DNA from: DATJMJ01 sp035503975
GTDB lineage: Bacteria > Actinomycetota > Acidimicrobiia > Acidimicrobiales > Palsa-688
Assembly: GCA_035503975.1 (NCBI GenBank)
Contig: DATJST010000010.1
Location: 1-16,837 of the forward strand
Direction of reading: 5' to 3'
DNA: 16,837 bases
Positions 1 through 8,300 of the stretch are shown here, in pieces; the first letter of the stretch is position 1, and every line of letters starts with the position of its first letter. The notes beneath the pieces were generated by a model. That model was not told the DNA's origin. It searched no databases and saw nothing but the letters and a program-made list of their open reading frames with translations. A program made the position numbers and the translations under genes.

Positions 1-738
1 AGCCAGCCGTAACAGCGTAACCGGGTAGATCACCGCGTTCACCCCGAGGCTGGCGAGCGTGGCTACGTCGAGCAGAGCAGTCTTGCCGAACTCGGTCATG
101 TTGGCCAAGAGCGGTAGGTCGACCGCCTTGCGCAGCTCCTCGAGATCGGCCGCGCCGGCGACCGCGTCCGCGAAGATCATGTCCGCGCCGGCGTCGGCGT
201 AGGCCCGTGCCCGCCTCGTCGTCGCCGCCATGCCCTCGACCGCCAAGGCGTCGGTGCGGGCACATATGACAAACCCCGGGTCCCGGCGCGCTCGCACCGC
301 CGCCGCCAGACGCCGGCACATGACCTCGACCGGCACGATCTCCTTACCCTCCAGGTGCCCGCAGCGCTTCGGGTTGACCTGGTCCTCGATGTGGCAGCCA
401 GAAATACCGAGCTCTTCGAGCACCTGCACCGTGCGGGCGGCGTTGAGCGCCTCGCCGAAGCCGGTGTCGACATCGACCAACGTGGGCAGGTTCGTGACGC
501 GGGCAATCTCATGGCTCCGGGCCGCCACCTCGCTGAGCGTGGTCAGGCCGATGTCAGGCAGGCCCAGGGAGGCCGAAAGTACCGCACCCGAAACGTAGAC
601 GCCCTCGAAGCCCAGCCGCTCTATGAGCATGGCCGACAAGGGGTTGAACGCGCCCGGGAAGCGCATTAGGCGCCCCGATGCGAGGCCGGCGCGCAATTGC
701 TGGCGCCGCGCCGCCGCTGTCGTGGTGGCGTGCAGCAT
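1..738 (-). CDS. prpB: 2-methylisocitrate lyase, partial (cut at left edge)
   Basis: Cleaves 2-methylisocitrate to pyruvate and succinate in the cytosolic methylcitrate cycle. The 246 visible codons run off the window; the family is usually about 295-305 residues, so roughly 50-60 C-terminal residues are missing. Features of the PEP mutase/isocitrate lyase superfamily are clear: FPGAFNPLSA at 27-36, the metal-binding DVDTGFG at 89-95, the catalytic-cysteine motif KRCGH at 124-128 (Cys126), and LANMTEFGKT at 211-220, which is typical of PrpB. I chose the ATG at 738 because it gives the usual QLRAGLASGRL lead-in and shares one base with the prpD stop (TGATG), so translational coupling is likely. 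A shorter start at the Met of LMRFPGAF would remove that lead-in. PrpB is favoured over plain isocitrate lyase by the neighbouring prpD and by overall size. Confidence 0.93.
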   Translation of the reverse strand, partial: MLHATTTAAARRQQLRAGLASGRLMRFPGAFNPLSAMLIERLGFEGVYVSGAVLSASLGLPDIGLTTLSEVAARSHEIARVTNLPTLVDVDTGFGEALNAARTVQVLEELGISGCHIEDQVNPKRCGHLEGKEIVPVEVMCRRLAAAVRARRDPGFVICARTDALAVEGMAATTRRARAYADAGADMIFADAVAGAADLEELRKAVDLPLLANMTEFGKTALLDVATLASLGVNAVIYPVTLLRLA

Positions 739-2255
739 CAGAACAGGCCTGGCGCGCCGCCCGCGAGGGCGTCGGCGGTCGCTCGCGGACTGGCAAAGGT
801 GCACCGGCGAAGCTCGTCAGGGAGCAATTCAGGAAGCCTCTGCGCCAGGTCCAGGAAGGCTGCCTGCTCGGGTTCGGGCACTACACCGTCAGTGAGCTGC
901 TCGAACTTGGCCATGTACTGCGCGCGGCCGAAGGGCCTCGCCCCCGCCGGGTGGGCGTCGGCCACATCGACCTCGTCGACCAGTACCGAGCCATCGTCCA
1001 TCTCGATCTCCACCCTGCCCCCGAAAGCCTCGGCGACCAGGTACCGCGCCGTCCAGGCTGGGTCCTCCGCGGTGCGCACCTTGCACCACAGCGCTACCGT
1101 GCTCGGCTGGCTCGCCCGGCCGGGAGCGTAGGAACTTTCGTGGTGCCAGGAGCCGTCCTCCAAGGCCACGGCAAATATGTACGGCAGGCTGTGGTCGAGC
1201 GTCTCGCGCGACGCCCCGGGGTCGAACTTCTCCGGGTCCCCCGACCCCGTGCCTATGACGTTGTGGGTGTGGTGGCTGGTGCGGATCGTGACTTGGCGCA
1301 CCCGGGCGGGGTCGCCCACCCGTGGGCGCAGCCGCTTGGCCAGGTCGATGAAAGCCTGGGCCTGGTACTCAGCCGAGTACTCCTTGGTATAGCTGGACAG
1401 GATGGCCTGTCTCGGCTCGCCGGGACCGGGCAGGGACACCTCGTACGACGCGTCAGGGCCGTCGAGCAACCAGGCGATCACGCCGTCTTCCCCCTCGTAT
1501 ATCGGGGCCGGCGACGTCTCGCCCCGCATGGCCCGGTCCACGGCCTCGATTGCCACCTTGGCCGCGAAGGCCGGGGCGTAGGCCTTCCACGATGAGATCT
1601 GGCCCTTGCGCGACTGGCGTGTGGCCGTCGTGGTGTGCAGGGCCTGGCCGATCGCCTGGTACACCACCTCGGTAGGCAGGCCGAGCAGCGTACCGAGACC
1701 GGCCGCCACAGACGGCCCCAGGTGGGCCACGTGGTCGATCTTGTGAGCGTGCAGCGAGATGGCTCGGCACAGGTCGACCTGGACCTCGTACGCGGTCGCG
1801 ATCGCCCGCACCAGCTGGGCTCCGGTGCAGCCGGCGTGCTGGGCGACGGCCAGCAATGCCGGGATGTTGTCCCCGGGGTGCGAGTACTCCGCAGCCAGGA
1901 AGGTGTCGTGGAAGTCCAGCTCGCGGACGGCAACTCCGTTGGCCCAGGCGGCCCATTCGGGGGCAGTGCGGGGCTCGTCGCCGGCCCCGCCCAGGGAGCT
2001 GGTGGTGCCCCACAGGGCTGCACCGGGACGCATCGCGTGCGCCAGCGCCTGGGCGCGGGCATTGGCGACGGGGGGGCGGACCAAGGCTGCCGCCGCGACG
2101 GCGGCGTCGTCGATCAAGCGGTTCACCGCCATCTCGGCCACGGCCGGCTCCACGCCCGTGCCATCGGTGGCTATTTCGGCAAGCTTCCAGGCCAATTGTT
2201 GCTCGCGGGGCAGGGCTTCACTGCTCTTATGCGGCCTGACCACGAATGTGTTCAC
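738..2255 (-). CDS. prpD: 2-methylcitrate dehydratase (MmgE/PrpD family)
   Basis: Dehydrates 2-methylcitrate to 2-methyl-cis-aconitate in propionyl-CoA catabolism. The product is 505 residues from the GTG at 2255, close to the usual PrpD length. The N-terminus ALPREQQLAWKLAEIA and the segment around ELDFHDTF, EYSHPGDNIPALLAVAQ and later AHKIDHVAHLG are characteristic of bacterial PrpD. The frame stays open to 2402, but the extra 49 residues are Gly/Trp/Pro-rich, match nothing in the family and lie in the divergent promoter region, so I reject the longer start. The ribosome site before GTG 2255 is weak; a GAACAT hexamer 7 nt upstream could be a -10 for a leaderless message. The gene is first in a prpD-prpB unit and is divergent from the CHAP gene. 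Paralogues of MmgE/PrpD act on other substrates, but coupling to prpB supports methylcitrate. prpC is not in view and may lie past the left edge. Confidence 0.92.
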   Translation of the reverse strand: MNTFVVRPHKSSEALPREQQLAWKLAEIATDGTGVEPAVAEMAVNRLIDDAAVAAAALVRPPVANARAQALAHAMRPGAALWGTTSSLGGAGDEPRTAPEWAAWANGVAVRELDFHDTFLAAEYSHPGDNIPALLAVAQHAGCTGAQLVRAIATAYEVQVDLCRAISLHAHKIDHVAHLGPSVAAGLGTLLGLPTEVVYQAIGQALHTTTATRQSRKGQISSWKAYAPAFAAKVAIEAVDRAMRGETSPAPIYEGEDGVIAWLLDGPDASYEVSLPGPGEPRQAILSSYTKEYSAEYQAQAFIDLAKRLRPRVGDPARVRQVTIRTSHHTHNVIGTGSGDPEKFDPGASRETLDHSLPYIFAVALEDGSWHHESSYAPGRASQPSTVALWCKVRTAEDPAWTARYLVAEAFGGRVEIEMDDGSVLVDEVDVADAHPAGARPFGRAQYMAKFEQLTDGVVPEPEQAAFLDLAQRLPELLPDELRRCTFASPRATADALAGGAPGLF

Positions 2256-2442
2256 AGAAGCGATGTTCTCGGGTTGGGGGCCACAGATCGCAACGCTAGC
2301 GCCGCCTCCACCGCCGGCGTGGCCTATGGGCAGGGCCGCCAGTGCCCATGGCCATGGCCGGCCAGATCCCATCGGCCCGGCGCCACGCCGCAGTACCCTC
2401 ACGTTCCGCAGATCCTGAGGGGCCGTGTGCTAAATATGGTGC
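2256..2442. promoter_or_regulatory. Divergent intergenic region prpD / CHAP gene
   Basis: This 187-bp gap separates the minus-strand prpD start from the plus-strand CHAP gene and must hold both promoters. On the plus strand TAAATAT (2431-2437) sits 5-6 nt before GTG 2443. On the minus strand GAACAT lies 7 nt before GTG 2255. I see no long dyad that would mark a shared operator. Confidence 0.5.
2431..2437 (+). promoter_or_regulatory. Candidate -10 box of the CHAP gene
   Basis: TAAATAT is the most AT-rich stretch near this start and ends 5 nt before GTG 2443, the spacing expected for a leaderless transcript. No convincing -35 is visible. Its first three bases are also the in-frame stop that bounds the reading frame upstream. 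Confidence 0.45.
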
Positions 2443-3864
2443 GTGCAAGCGGCTGGCTGCATGGTTATGGCGGCTTGCCTGGCTTTCGCGGCTGCGGCCC
2501 CGGCCCCGGCCACGTCGGGCAACGCTTTCACCAGCCCTGGGAAGGCAATTTTTACCGCCGCGAGCCTCCCTCGTTCGGAGCAGGCGGACCTCATTGCGCA
2601 GGAGCATGCAGGCATCTTCAAAGACGGCGGCGTGCTTACCTTCGGCGGCGCCGGGTTTTTCGGCAGCCCGACTGCTCGTGCGCTCGGCTCCCCGGTAGTC
2701 GCCATGGCGGCTACAGTTGACGGCCAGGGCTACTGGTTGGCAACAGCCAACGGTGGGGTCCTTCCCTTTGGGGATGCGGGGAATTATGGTAATGCCTCCG
2801 GGCTGGACCTGCGCGCGCCCGTGGTAGCCATGGCGGCTTCCGCCGATGGCCGGGGCTATTGGCTGGTTACGGGCAACGGAGGGGTGATCGCCTTTGGTGA
2901 TGCTCGCTTTTTGGGCTCGCCCGCCCGCGCCGGGATAAGGGTGCCCGACCCGGTGGTGGGCTTTGCCCCCACTCCGGACGGGGGCGGATATTGGATGGTG
3001 ACCAGCCACGGTGCTGTCTATTCGTTTGGCGACGCCGCCTACTTTGGGTCGCTCGGCCACACCAACCTGCACAACATCCCCGTGGTGGCCATCGCCTCGT
3101 CCTCCGACGGCCGGGGGTACTGGCTGGCGCAGGGAGGCGGCGAGGTGATCGCCTACGGTGACGCTCCTCACCTGGGCAGGATGTTGGGCCACCCACCGGT
3201 GTCGGGCATGGCTGTCACCCCGGACGGGCGCGGCTACTGGCTGGTGTGCGGCAACGGAGAGGTCGACGCCTTCGGCGACGCCCGCCGCTTCGGTGGCAAC
3301 GACCGGGCGGAACCGCAACCACCGATAACGGCGATCGTGGCCGACCCGGTCGGTGGGTACTGGTTGCTCGATGCGGCCGCCTTCAAGGTGCACCCCGTCG
3401 TCCCCGCGCCCGGGCTCGCCGCCCGGGTCGTCAGTATCGCGGCGAGCCAGCTCGGCCCGAGCCGGGCTGGGCCGGGTTTTTGCAACGCCTACGGGCCTTG
3501 CGAACAGTGGTGTGCCCTGTTCGCCACCTGGGCTTGGGAGATGGCCGGCGTGCCCGTGCCGCGGTTCGCTTTCGTGGGTGACATCTACGACTGGGCTCGG
3601 CACCACACCCGGGTGCTCCCTGCTCGCGACCGGCCCGCTCCGGGCGACATCGTGCTGTACGGTACCGGGCCGCAGACCGTCGCCACCTCGCCCCATGTCG
3701 GCATCGTGGCCCAGGTGTGGCCGGACGGAGAGATCGACACCGTCGAGGGCGATGCCGGCCCGGGGCCGGACAACTGGACGTCGGTCCTGGTAAACGGGCC
3801 GTACCTGCCGGCGCAGTCCTTCTTCGCAAACGGCATGCCGATCTACGCCTACGCCGTGCCCTGA
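2443..3864 (+). CDS. Secreted GYW-repeat protein with C-terminal CHAP-like domain
   Basis: Predicted exported cell-wall protein of 473 residues. A hydrophobic run at about 6-23 ending in APAPA looks like a signal peptide, though the usual basic n-region is missing from this start. Residues about 57-318 hold at least six repeats of 39-44 residues, each with a DGRGYWLV-like strand and an FGDA turn (GYW at 96, 138, 182, 225, 264 and 305); such units are common in Acidimicrobiia and related actinobacteria and probably form a beta-propeller-like or solenoid wall-binding domain. Residues about 325-473 resemble a CHAP/NlpC-type cysteine hydrolase: EQWCALFATW with candidate nucleophile Cys357, PGDIVLY, SPHVGIV with His418, and TVEGD with Glu435. 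Peptidoglycan amidase or endopeptidase is the likely activity, but the substrate is not shown by sequence. GTG 2443 is the first start after an in-frame TAA at 2431; Met7 and Met9 are alternatives and would shorten the signal. Confidence 0.85.
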   Translation: MQAAGCMVMAACLAFAAAAPAPATSGNAFTSPGKAIFTAASLPRSEQADLIAQEHAGIFKDGGVLTFGGAGFFGSPTARALGSPVVAMAATVDGQGYWLATANGGVLPFGDAGNYGNASGLDLRAPVVAMAASADGRGYWLVTGNGGVIAFGDARFLGSPARAGIRVPDPVVGFAPTPDGGGYWMVTSHGAVYSFGDAAYFGSLGHTNLHNIPVVAIASSSDGRGYWLAQGGGEVIAYGDAPHLGRMLGHPPVSGMAVTPDGRGYWLVCGNGEVDAFGDARRFGGNDRAEPQPPITAIVADPVGGYWLLDAAAFKVHPVVPAPGLAARVVSIAASQLGPSRAGPGFCNAYGPCEQWCALFATWAWEMAGVPVPRFAFVGDIYDWARHHTRVLPARDRPAPGDIVLYGTGPQTVATSPHVGIVAQVWPDGEIDTVEGDAGPGPDNWTSVLVNGPYLPAQSFFANGMPIYAYAVP

Positions 3865-3896
3865 GCGCTGAGGCCAGCCAACGCGTTCGGCCCCGT

Positions 3897-3902
3897 TACC
3901 CT
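3897..3902 (+). promoter_or_regulatory. Candidate -10 box (TACCCT) of the Suc/Fer gene
   Basis: TACCCT fits the TAnnnT -10 pattern and ends 6 nt before GTG 3909, which would make the start codon the first transcribed codon. GAGGAG at 3904-3909 runs into the GTG and is too close to serve as a ribosome site, which favours the leaderless reading. Confidence 0.5.
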
Positions 3903-3908
3903 CGAGGA

Positions 3909-4976
3909 GTGACTGCAACGGGCTCACCAGCGCACCGGCCGCCGCCCTCGGGAGCGGGGCCGGCCTGCACCGACTGGTCGCGCTCGCAGCAGCTCGACCC
4001 TGTCGGCACGGCCGGCTCGTACCGGGGGTTCCTCCTCGTCGAACAGCCGTTGCCCTGGCCGGGTGACATCTCGGAGGTCCCCGAGCTGGTCGAGGTCGCG
4101 GCACTGGTCGGTGCTGCCGGCCTCCGCCTCCAGGCCGTGGTAGCTCCCGGGGCCGAGGTCATCCCCGGCGGCGCACGCCGCGTCATCGCCTACCTTCCAA
4201 GCCCGGCGGCAGCGGGGACTGGGGCCTGGACTGCACCCTTAGCGCGTGCCGAGCTGTTGGTCCCCCCGGACGAGCTCCCAGGTTGCCTCGACGGCATGTT
4301 GCCCGCCATACATGGCCCTGGCGTGGCGAGCGCCCCGACCAGTTCCCCGGGCGCTCCTCGGGGCGCGCCGGAGCCCGTCGTAGACCTGCTCGTGTGCACC
4401 CACGGGCGCCGGGACGCCTGCTGCGGGTCGCGGGGCACCGACTTGGCGACCGAACTGGCCGCCACGCCGGGCGCGCTCGGGAGAGGTACGGTCCGCCTGT
4501 GGCGCACCAGCCACACTGGTGGCCACCGCTTCGCCCCGACCTGTATCGCTCTGCCCTCGGCGACGATGTGGGCCTGGGCGGACATCGACCTGTTGGACCA
4601 GGTACTGCGCGGCCTGGGGCCCGCCGGTAGCGACGGGGCGGACGGTAGCGACGGGGCGGACGGTGCTCCGGCACAGGGCGTGCTGGACAGGTTCCGTGGA
4701 TCGGCCTGCGTCGGGCCCGCTCCTCACCAGGCGCTGGAACGGGCCGTGCTCGCCCGATGGGGGTGGCGGCTCCTTGGTGCAATGCGCCGGGTCGAGGCGC
4801 TGGGCACGAACCGCTACCGGCTCGAAGTAGAAGGGGGCCCGGTCTGGGAAGCCGTGGTGACCCCCGGCCGGCGGGTGGCCCAGCCCGACTGCCGGACCGA
4901 CCCGGCCACAGCCACCAAGTACAGCACCGAGTGGCTGGTACGAGATTTGGACCTGGTCGTCACGGCGCCGGCATAA
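3909..4976 (+). CDS. Suc/Fer-like (sucrase/ferredoxin-like) family protein
   Basis: A 355-residue protein with the hallmarks of the Suc_Fer-like family, whose C-terminal half resembles thioredoxin-fold 2Fe-2S ferredoxins. The N-terminal region carries CTDWSRSQQLDPVGTAGSYR (20-39) and FLLVEQPLPWP (41-51). Likely iron-sulfur ligands are Cys163 in LLVCTHGRRDACC and Cys171/Cys172, followed by SHTGGHRFAPTC (201-212). The true substrate and redox partner are unknown; the family name is historical and does not imply sucrose hydrolysis. The longer open frame upstream overlaps the end of the CHAP gene and is Arg-rich, so I start at GTG 3909. An 18-bp tandem repeat inside the gene adds a GSDGADGSDGADG linker at 240-252. 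It lies 44 nt after the CHAP gene but appears to have its own promoter. Confidence 0.83.
   Translation: MTATGSPAHRPPPSGAGPACTDWSRSQQLDPVGTAGSYRGFLLVEQPLPWPGDISEVPELVEVAALVGAAGLRLQAVVAPGAEVIPGGARRVIAYLPSPAAAGTGAWTAPLARAELLVPPDELPGCLDGMLPAIHGPGVASAPTSSPGAPRGAPEPVVDLLVCTHGRRDACCGSRGTDLATELAATPGALGRGTVRLWRTSHTGGHRFAPTCIALPSATMWAWADIDLLDQVLRGLGPAGSDGADGSDGADGAPAQGVLDRFRGSACVGPAPHQALERAVLARWGWRLLGAMRRVEALGTNRYRLEVEGGPVWEAVVTPGRRVAQPDCRTDPATATKYSTEWLVRDLDLVVTAPA
4626..4661 (+). repeat. In-frame 18-bp tandem repeat, two copies
   Basis: GGTAGCGACGGGGCGGAC occurs at 4626-4643 and again, identical, at 4644-4661. The 18-bp period keeps the reading frame and encodes GSDGAD twice, a flexible acidic linker between the ferredoxin-like core and the C-terminal region. 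Confidence 0.9.
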
Positions 4977-5065
4977 GACACGCGCGGTGCCTGGGCCGTC
5001 GCGGGTTGGTGTCCGCCCATAGACTGTCATTGCCTTTGATGATCTTTGGCCCGAGGGCTCCGGGC

Positions 5066-5154
5066 GGTTTTGGGTGCAAGAGCGGTACTGGTCGCGCTTG
5101 TGTTAGCCCTGGTAACGCTGGCGCACCCAAAACCTTGGATCGCGACCAGAACCG
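5066..5154 (+). ncRNA. Candidate structured leader RNA with interleaved stems
   Basis: Arm A GGTTTTGGGTGC (5066-5077) pairs perfectly with A' (5123-5134). Arm B CGGTACTGGTCGCG (5083-5096) pairs with B' (5141-5154) at 13 of 14 positions. The order A-B-A'-B' is interleaved, so the two stems form either a pseudoknot or two exclusive states. Inside A/A' two local hairpins fit: 5077-5084 with 5093-5100 (one A-G mismatch, 8-nt loop) and GTTA/TAAC (5102-5105 with 5113-5116). Together these would give a three-way junction that the B/B' pairing would disrupt. No known riboswitch family is recognised, and DNA-level roles are possible. Confidence 0.4.
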
Positions 5155-5250
5155 AAGGAAAAGGTGCCTGAGTGGCCCGGCACCGTCCTCACTGCATACC
5201 TGTGCGTGCCCCGCCGGACCTGCGGCGGCCCACGTCGCTCCATCGCTCAC

Positions 5251-5303
5251 CGCCCTGCCGGCCGCATCACCGCCCTGCCGGCCGGGTCCCGCCCTGCCGG
5301 CCG
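5251..5303 (+). repeat. Three direct repeats of CGCCCTGCCGGCCG
   Basis: Identical 14-bp copies sit at 5251-5264, 5271-5284 and 5290-5303, spaced 20 and 19 bp, close to two helical turns. They lie 63-115 bp upstream of the TACGCT box of pyc. They may be protein-binding sites or a simple GC-rich repeat. Confidence 0.85.
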
Positions 5304-5365
5304 TGCAACCCGGCAGCGTCAGCGCCCCCGGCCGCCCCCCAAAGGGGCAGCCGACCAAGGCCAGC

Positions 5366-5371
5366 TACGCT
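5366..5371 (+). promoter_or_regulatory. Candidate -10 box (TACGCT) of pyc
   Basis: TACGCT fits TAnnnT and ends 8 nt before GTG 5380, implying a leader of at most one or two bases. No good -35 is seen. If this promoter is used, the structured region upstream would not be in this transcript. Confidence 0.4.
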
Positions 5372-5379
5372 CGGAAGCC

Positions 5380-8300
5380 GTGCGCAAGGTGCTCGTGGCC
5401 AATCGGGGAGAGATCGCCATCCGCGCTTTCCGGGCGATCAACGAGCTCGGTTATACCTCGGTCGCCGTGTTCCCCTACGAGGACCGCTACTCGTTGCACC
5501 GCCAGAAAGCGGACGAGAGTTACGAGATCGGCGAACGCGGCCACCCACTGCGGGCATATCTCGACATTGGCGGCCTGATCGAAGTGGCGCTCAGTTGTGG
5601 AGCGGACGCCGTCTACCCCGGTTATGGGTTCCTCTCTGAGAACCCCGAGCTGGCCCGGGCCTGCGCCGAGGCCGGGCTCACCTTCGTCGGCCCACCGGCC
5701 GAGGTGCTTGCTCTGGCTGGCAACAAGGTAAAAGCCAAGGAGGTGGCGGCTGCGGCGGGTCTGCCGGTGCTGCGCAGTGCCGGGCCTTACGTCCAGGTGG
5801 ACGAGCTCGTCAGGGCCGGGGGCGAGATTGGCTTTCCGGTCTTCGTGAAGGCCGCCGCCGGCGGTGGGGGCCGCGGGCTGCGCCGGGTCGAACGGCAGGC
5901 GGACCTGGCGGCCGCGGCCGAGGCGGCCGTCCGCGAGGCCGAGACCGCCTTCGGCGACCCCACGGTGTTCCTGGAAGAGGCGGTCCTGCACGCCCGGCAC
6001 ATCGAAGTGCAGGTGCTCGCCGACGCCACCGGCGAGGTGGTGCATATGTTCGAACGTGACTGCAGCGTGCAGCGCCGCCACCAAAAGGTGGTCGAGATAG
6101 CGCCCGCTCCCAACCTCGACGCCGGCATAAGGGAGAAATTATGGGCTGACGCCATAACGTTTGCCCGGGCGGTGGGTTACCGCAACGCCGGGACGGTCGA
6201 GTTCCTGTTGGGCACGGACGGCCGCTACGTCTTCATCGAGATGAACCCGCGCATCCAGGTGGAGCACACGGTCACCGAAGAGGTAACCGACGTCGACTTG
6301 GTCCAGTCCCAGTTACAGGTTGCCGCTGGGGCCACGCTCGCCGACCTCGGGATCTCCCAGTCCCAGCTGCAACTGTCCGGCACCGCTCTCCAGTGCCGGA
6401 TAACCACCGAGGATCCCTCACGAGGTTTCCGGCCCGATACCGGCCGGGTGACCGCTTACCGTTCGCCCGGCGGCCACGGTGTCCGTCTCGACGGCTCGAC
6501 CTATCTTGGCGCCGACGTTTCCCCGCATTTTGACTCGTTGCTCGTCAAGTTGACGTGCCGGGGACGCACTTTCGCCGAAGCCGTGAGCCGCGCCCGCCGG
6601 GCTGTGCGGGAGTTCCGCATCCGCGGCGTGGCTACCAATATCGCCTTTTTGATGGCTGTGCTCGACGAGCCGGACTTCAATGCTGGGCGGCTCACGACGA
6701 CTTTCATCGACGAACGGCCGGCGCTGCTCAGCCGGAGCGGCGGGGCTGACCGGGGCACGCGCCTGCTCACCTTCATCGGCGATGTGACCGTCAACCACCC
6801 CAACGGCCCTGCGCCGCGTGTGCCCGACCCCAAGACAAAGCTCCCGCCGGTGTTCCGCAAAGCAGCCCCCGGCGAGGTTCGGAGCGGCAGCCGGCAACGG
6901 CTCGAACAGCTCGGCCCCGGCGGCTTCGCCCGCTGGCTTCGCGAGCAACTCCCAGTCCTGGTCACCGATACGACCCTGCGTGATGCCCATCAGTCATTGC
7001 TCGCAACGCGACTGCGCACGCGCGACATTGTCCAAGCTGCTCCCTATTTTGCCCACGAGCTGTCCCAGCTCTTGTCGCTCGAGTCCTGGGGCGGTGCCAC
7101 CTTCGATGTTGCGCTGCGGTTCTTGAAGGAGGACCCCTGGGAGCGCCTGGCGGCGCTGCGCGAGGCGGTCCCCAATATCTGCTTGCAGATGCTGATACGG
7201 GGGCGCAACACGGTCGGCTACACGCCTTACCCCGACGATGTCGCTGTGGCCTTTGTCAATCAGGCCGCTCGCACTGGCGTGGACATCTTCCGTGTCTTCG
7301 ACTCGCTCAACGACACCGACCAAGTACTGCCTGCATTGCGCGCTGTCGTGGAGGCAGGAAAGCTCGCCGAAGGCACCATTTGTTACACAGGCGATATGGC
7401 CGACCCGGCCGAGCACCTCTACACGCTCGATTATTACTTGAAGAAGGCTGAGGAGCTCGTGCTGGCTGGCTCGCACGTGCTTTGCATCAAGGACATGGCG
7501 GGCCTACTGCGTGCCCCCGCGGCTCGCACCTTGGTCTCTGCCCTGCGCAGCCAGTTCGACCTGCCGGTCCACCTGCACACCCATGACACGGCCGGGGGCC
7601 AGCTGGCCACCTACCTGGCGGCTATCGAGGCTGGGGTCGACGCCATCGACGGGGCCATCGGCCCCATGGCCGGCACGACCAGTCAGCCCTCGCTCGGCGC
7701 CATCGTCGCCGCGACCGACCACACGTCCCGGGCCACCGGGATTTCGCGGCAAGCCATCGAGGCGTTCGAGCCCTATTGGGAGGCCGTGCGCCGCCTCTAC
7801 GCTCCTTTCGACATTGGCCTGCCGGCACCTACCACCCGCGTGTACCGCCACGAGATGCCCGGCGGGCAGATCTCCAACCTGCGCCAGCAGGCGATCGCGC
7901 TCGGCCTGGGTGACCGCTACGAAGTGGTCGAGGACCTGTACGCGGTAGCCAACCGGATCCTGGGCAACATCGTCAAGGTTACGCCCAGCTCAAAAGTCGT
8001 CGGGGACTTGGCGCTCTACCTGTGCGGGGCGGACGCCGACATAATCGAGTTTGAGCGGGAGCCTGCCAAGTTCGACCTGCCCGACAGCGTGGTCGGTTTT
8101 CTGGCGGGTGAGCTCGGCGTGCCCCCCGGTGGTTGGCCCGAGCCGTTCCGCACCAAGGCTTTAGCCGGAAAGAAGTTGCCCGCACGCGACCTCCAGCTGG
8201 CCCCCGAGGTCAAGGCGGCGTTGGGCGACCCCGACGTCAGCTCCCGAGAGGTCCGCCAGCTCCTCAGCCGCCTGCTCTTCCCCGGTCCGTCGCGCGAGTT

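Larger units (their letters stand above)
4977..5379 (+). promoter_or_regulatory. Non-coding leader region upstream of pyruvate carboxylase
   Basis: This 403-bp gap holds no recognisable gene. It contains a possible -10 TAGACT (5020-5025), a block of interleaved inverted repeats (5066-5154), an AAGGA site (5155-5159) before a GTG at 5164, a GGTGCC/GGCACC dyad (5163-5184), three 14-bp direct repeats (5251-5303) and a TACGCT -10 candidate (5366-5371). The frame from GTG 5164 is open into pyc, but the direct repeats have periods of 20 and 19 bp and so are read in different frames, which argues against coding. Confidence 0.6.

Noticed and set aside
678..1595. Long plus-strand frame opposite prpD.
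   Set aside because: It is the antisense shadow of prpD; the minus-strand product is a clear PrpD.
2256..2402. 49-codon N-terminal extension of prpD.
   Set aside because: Gly/Trp/Pro-rich, unlike PrpD N-termini, and lies in the divergent promoter region.
1635..2720. Long plus-strand frame of 361 codons spanning the prpD start and the CHAP gene start.
   Set aside because: It is antisense to prpD and out of frame with the CHAP gene, and the product is compositionally biased with no domain.
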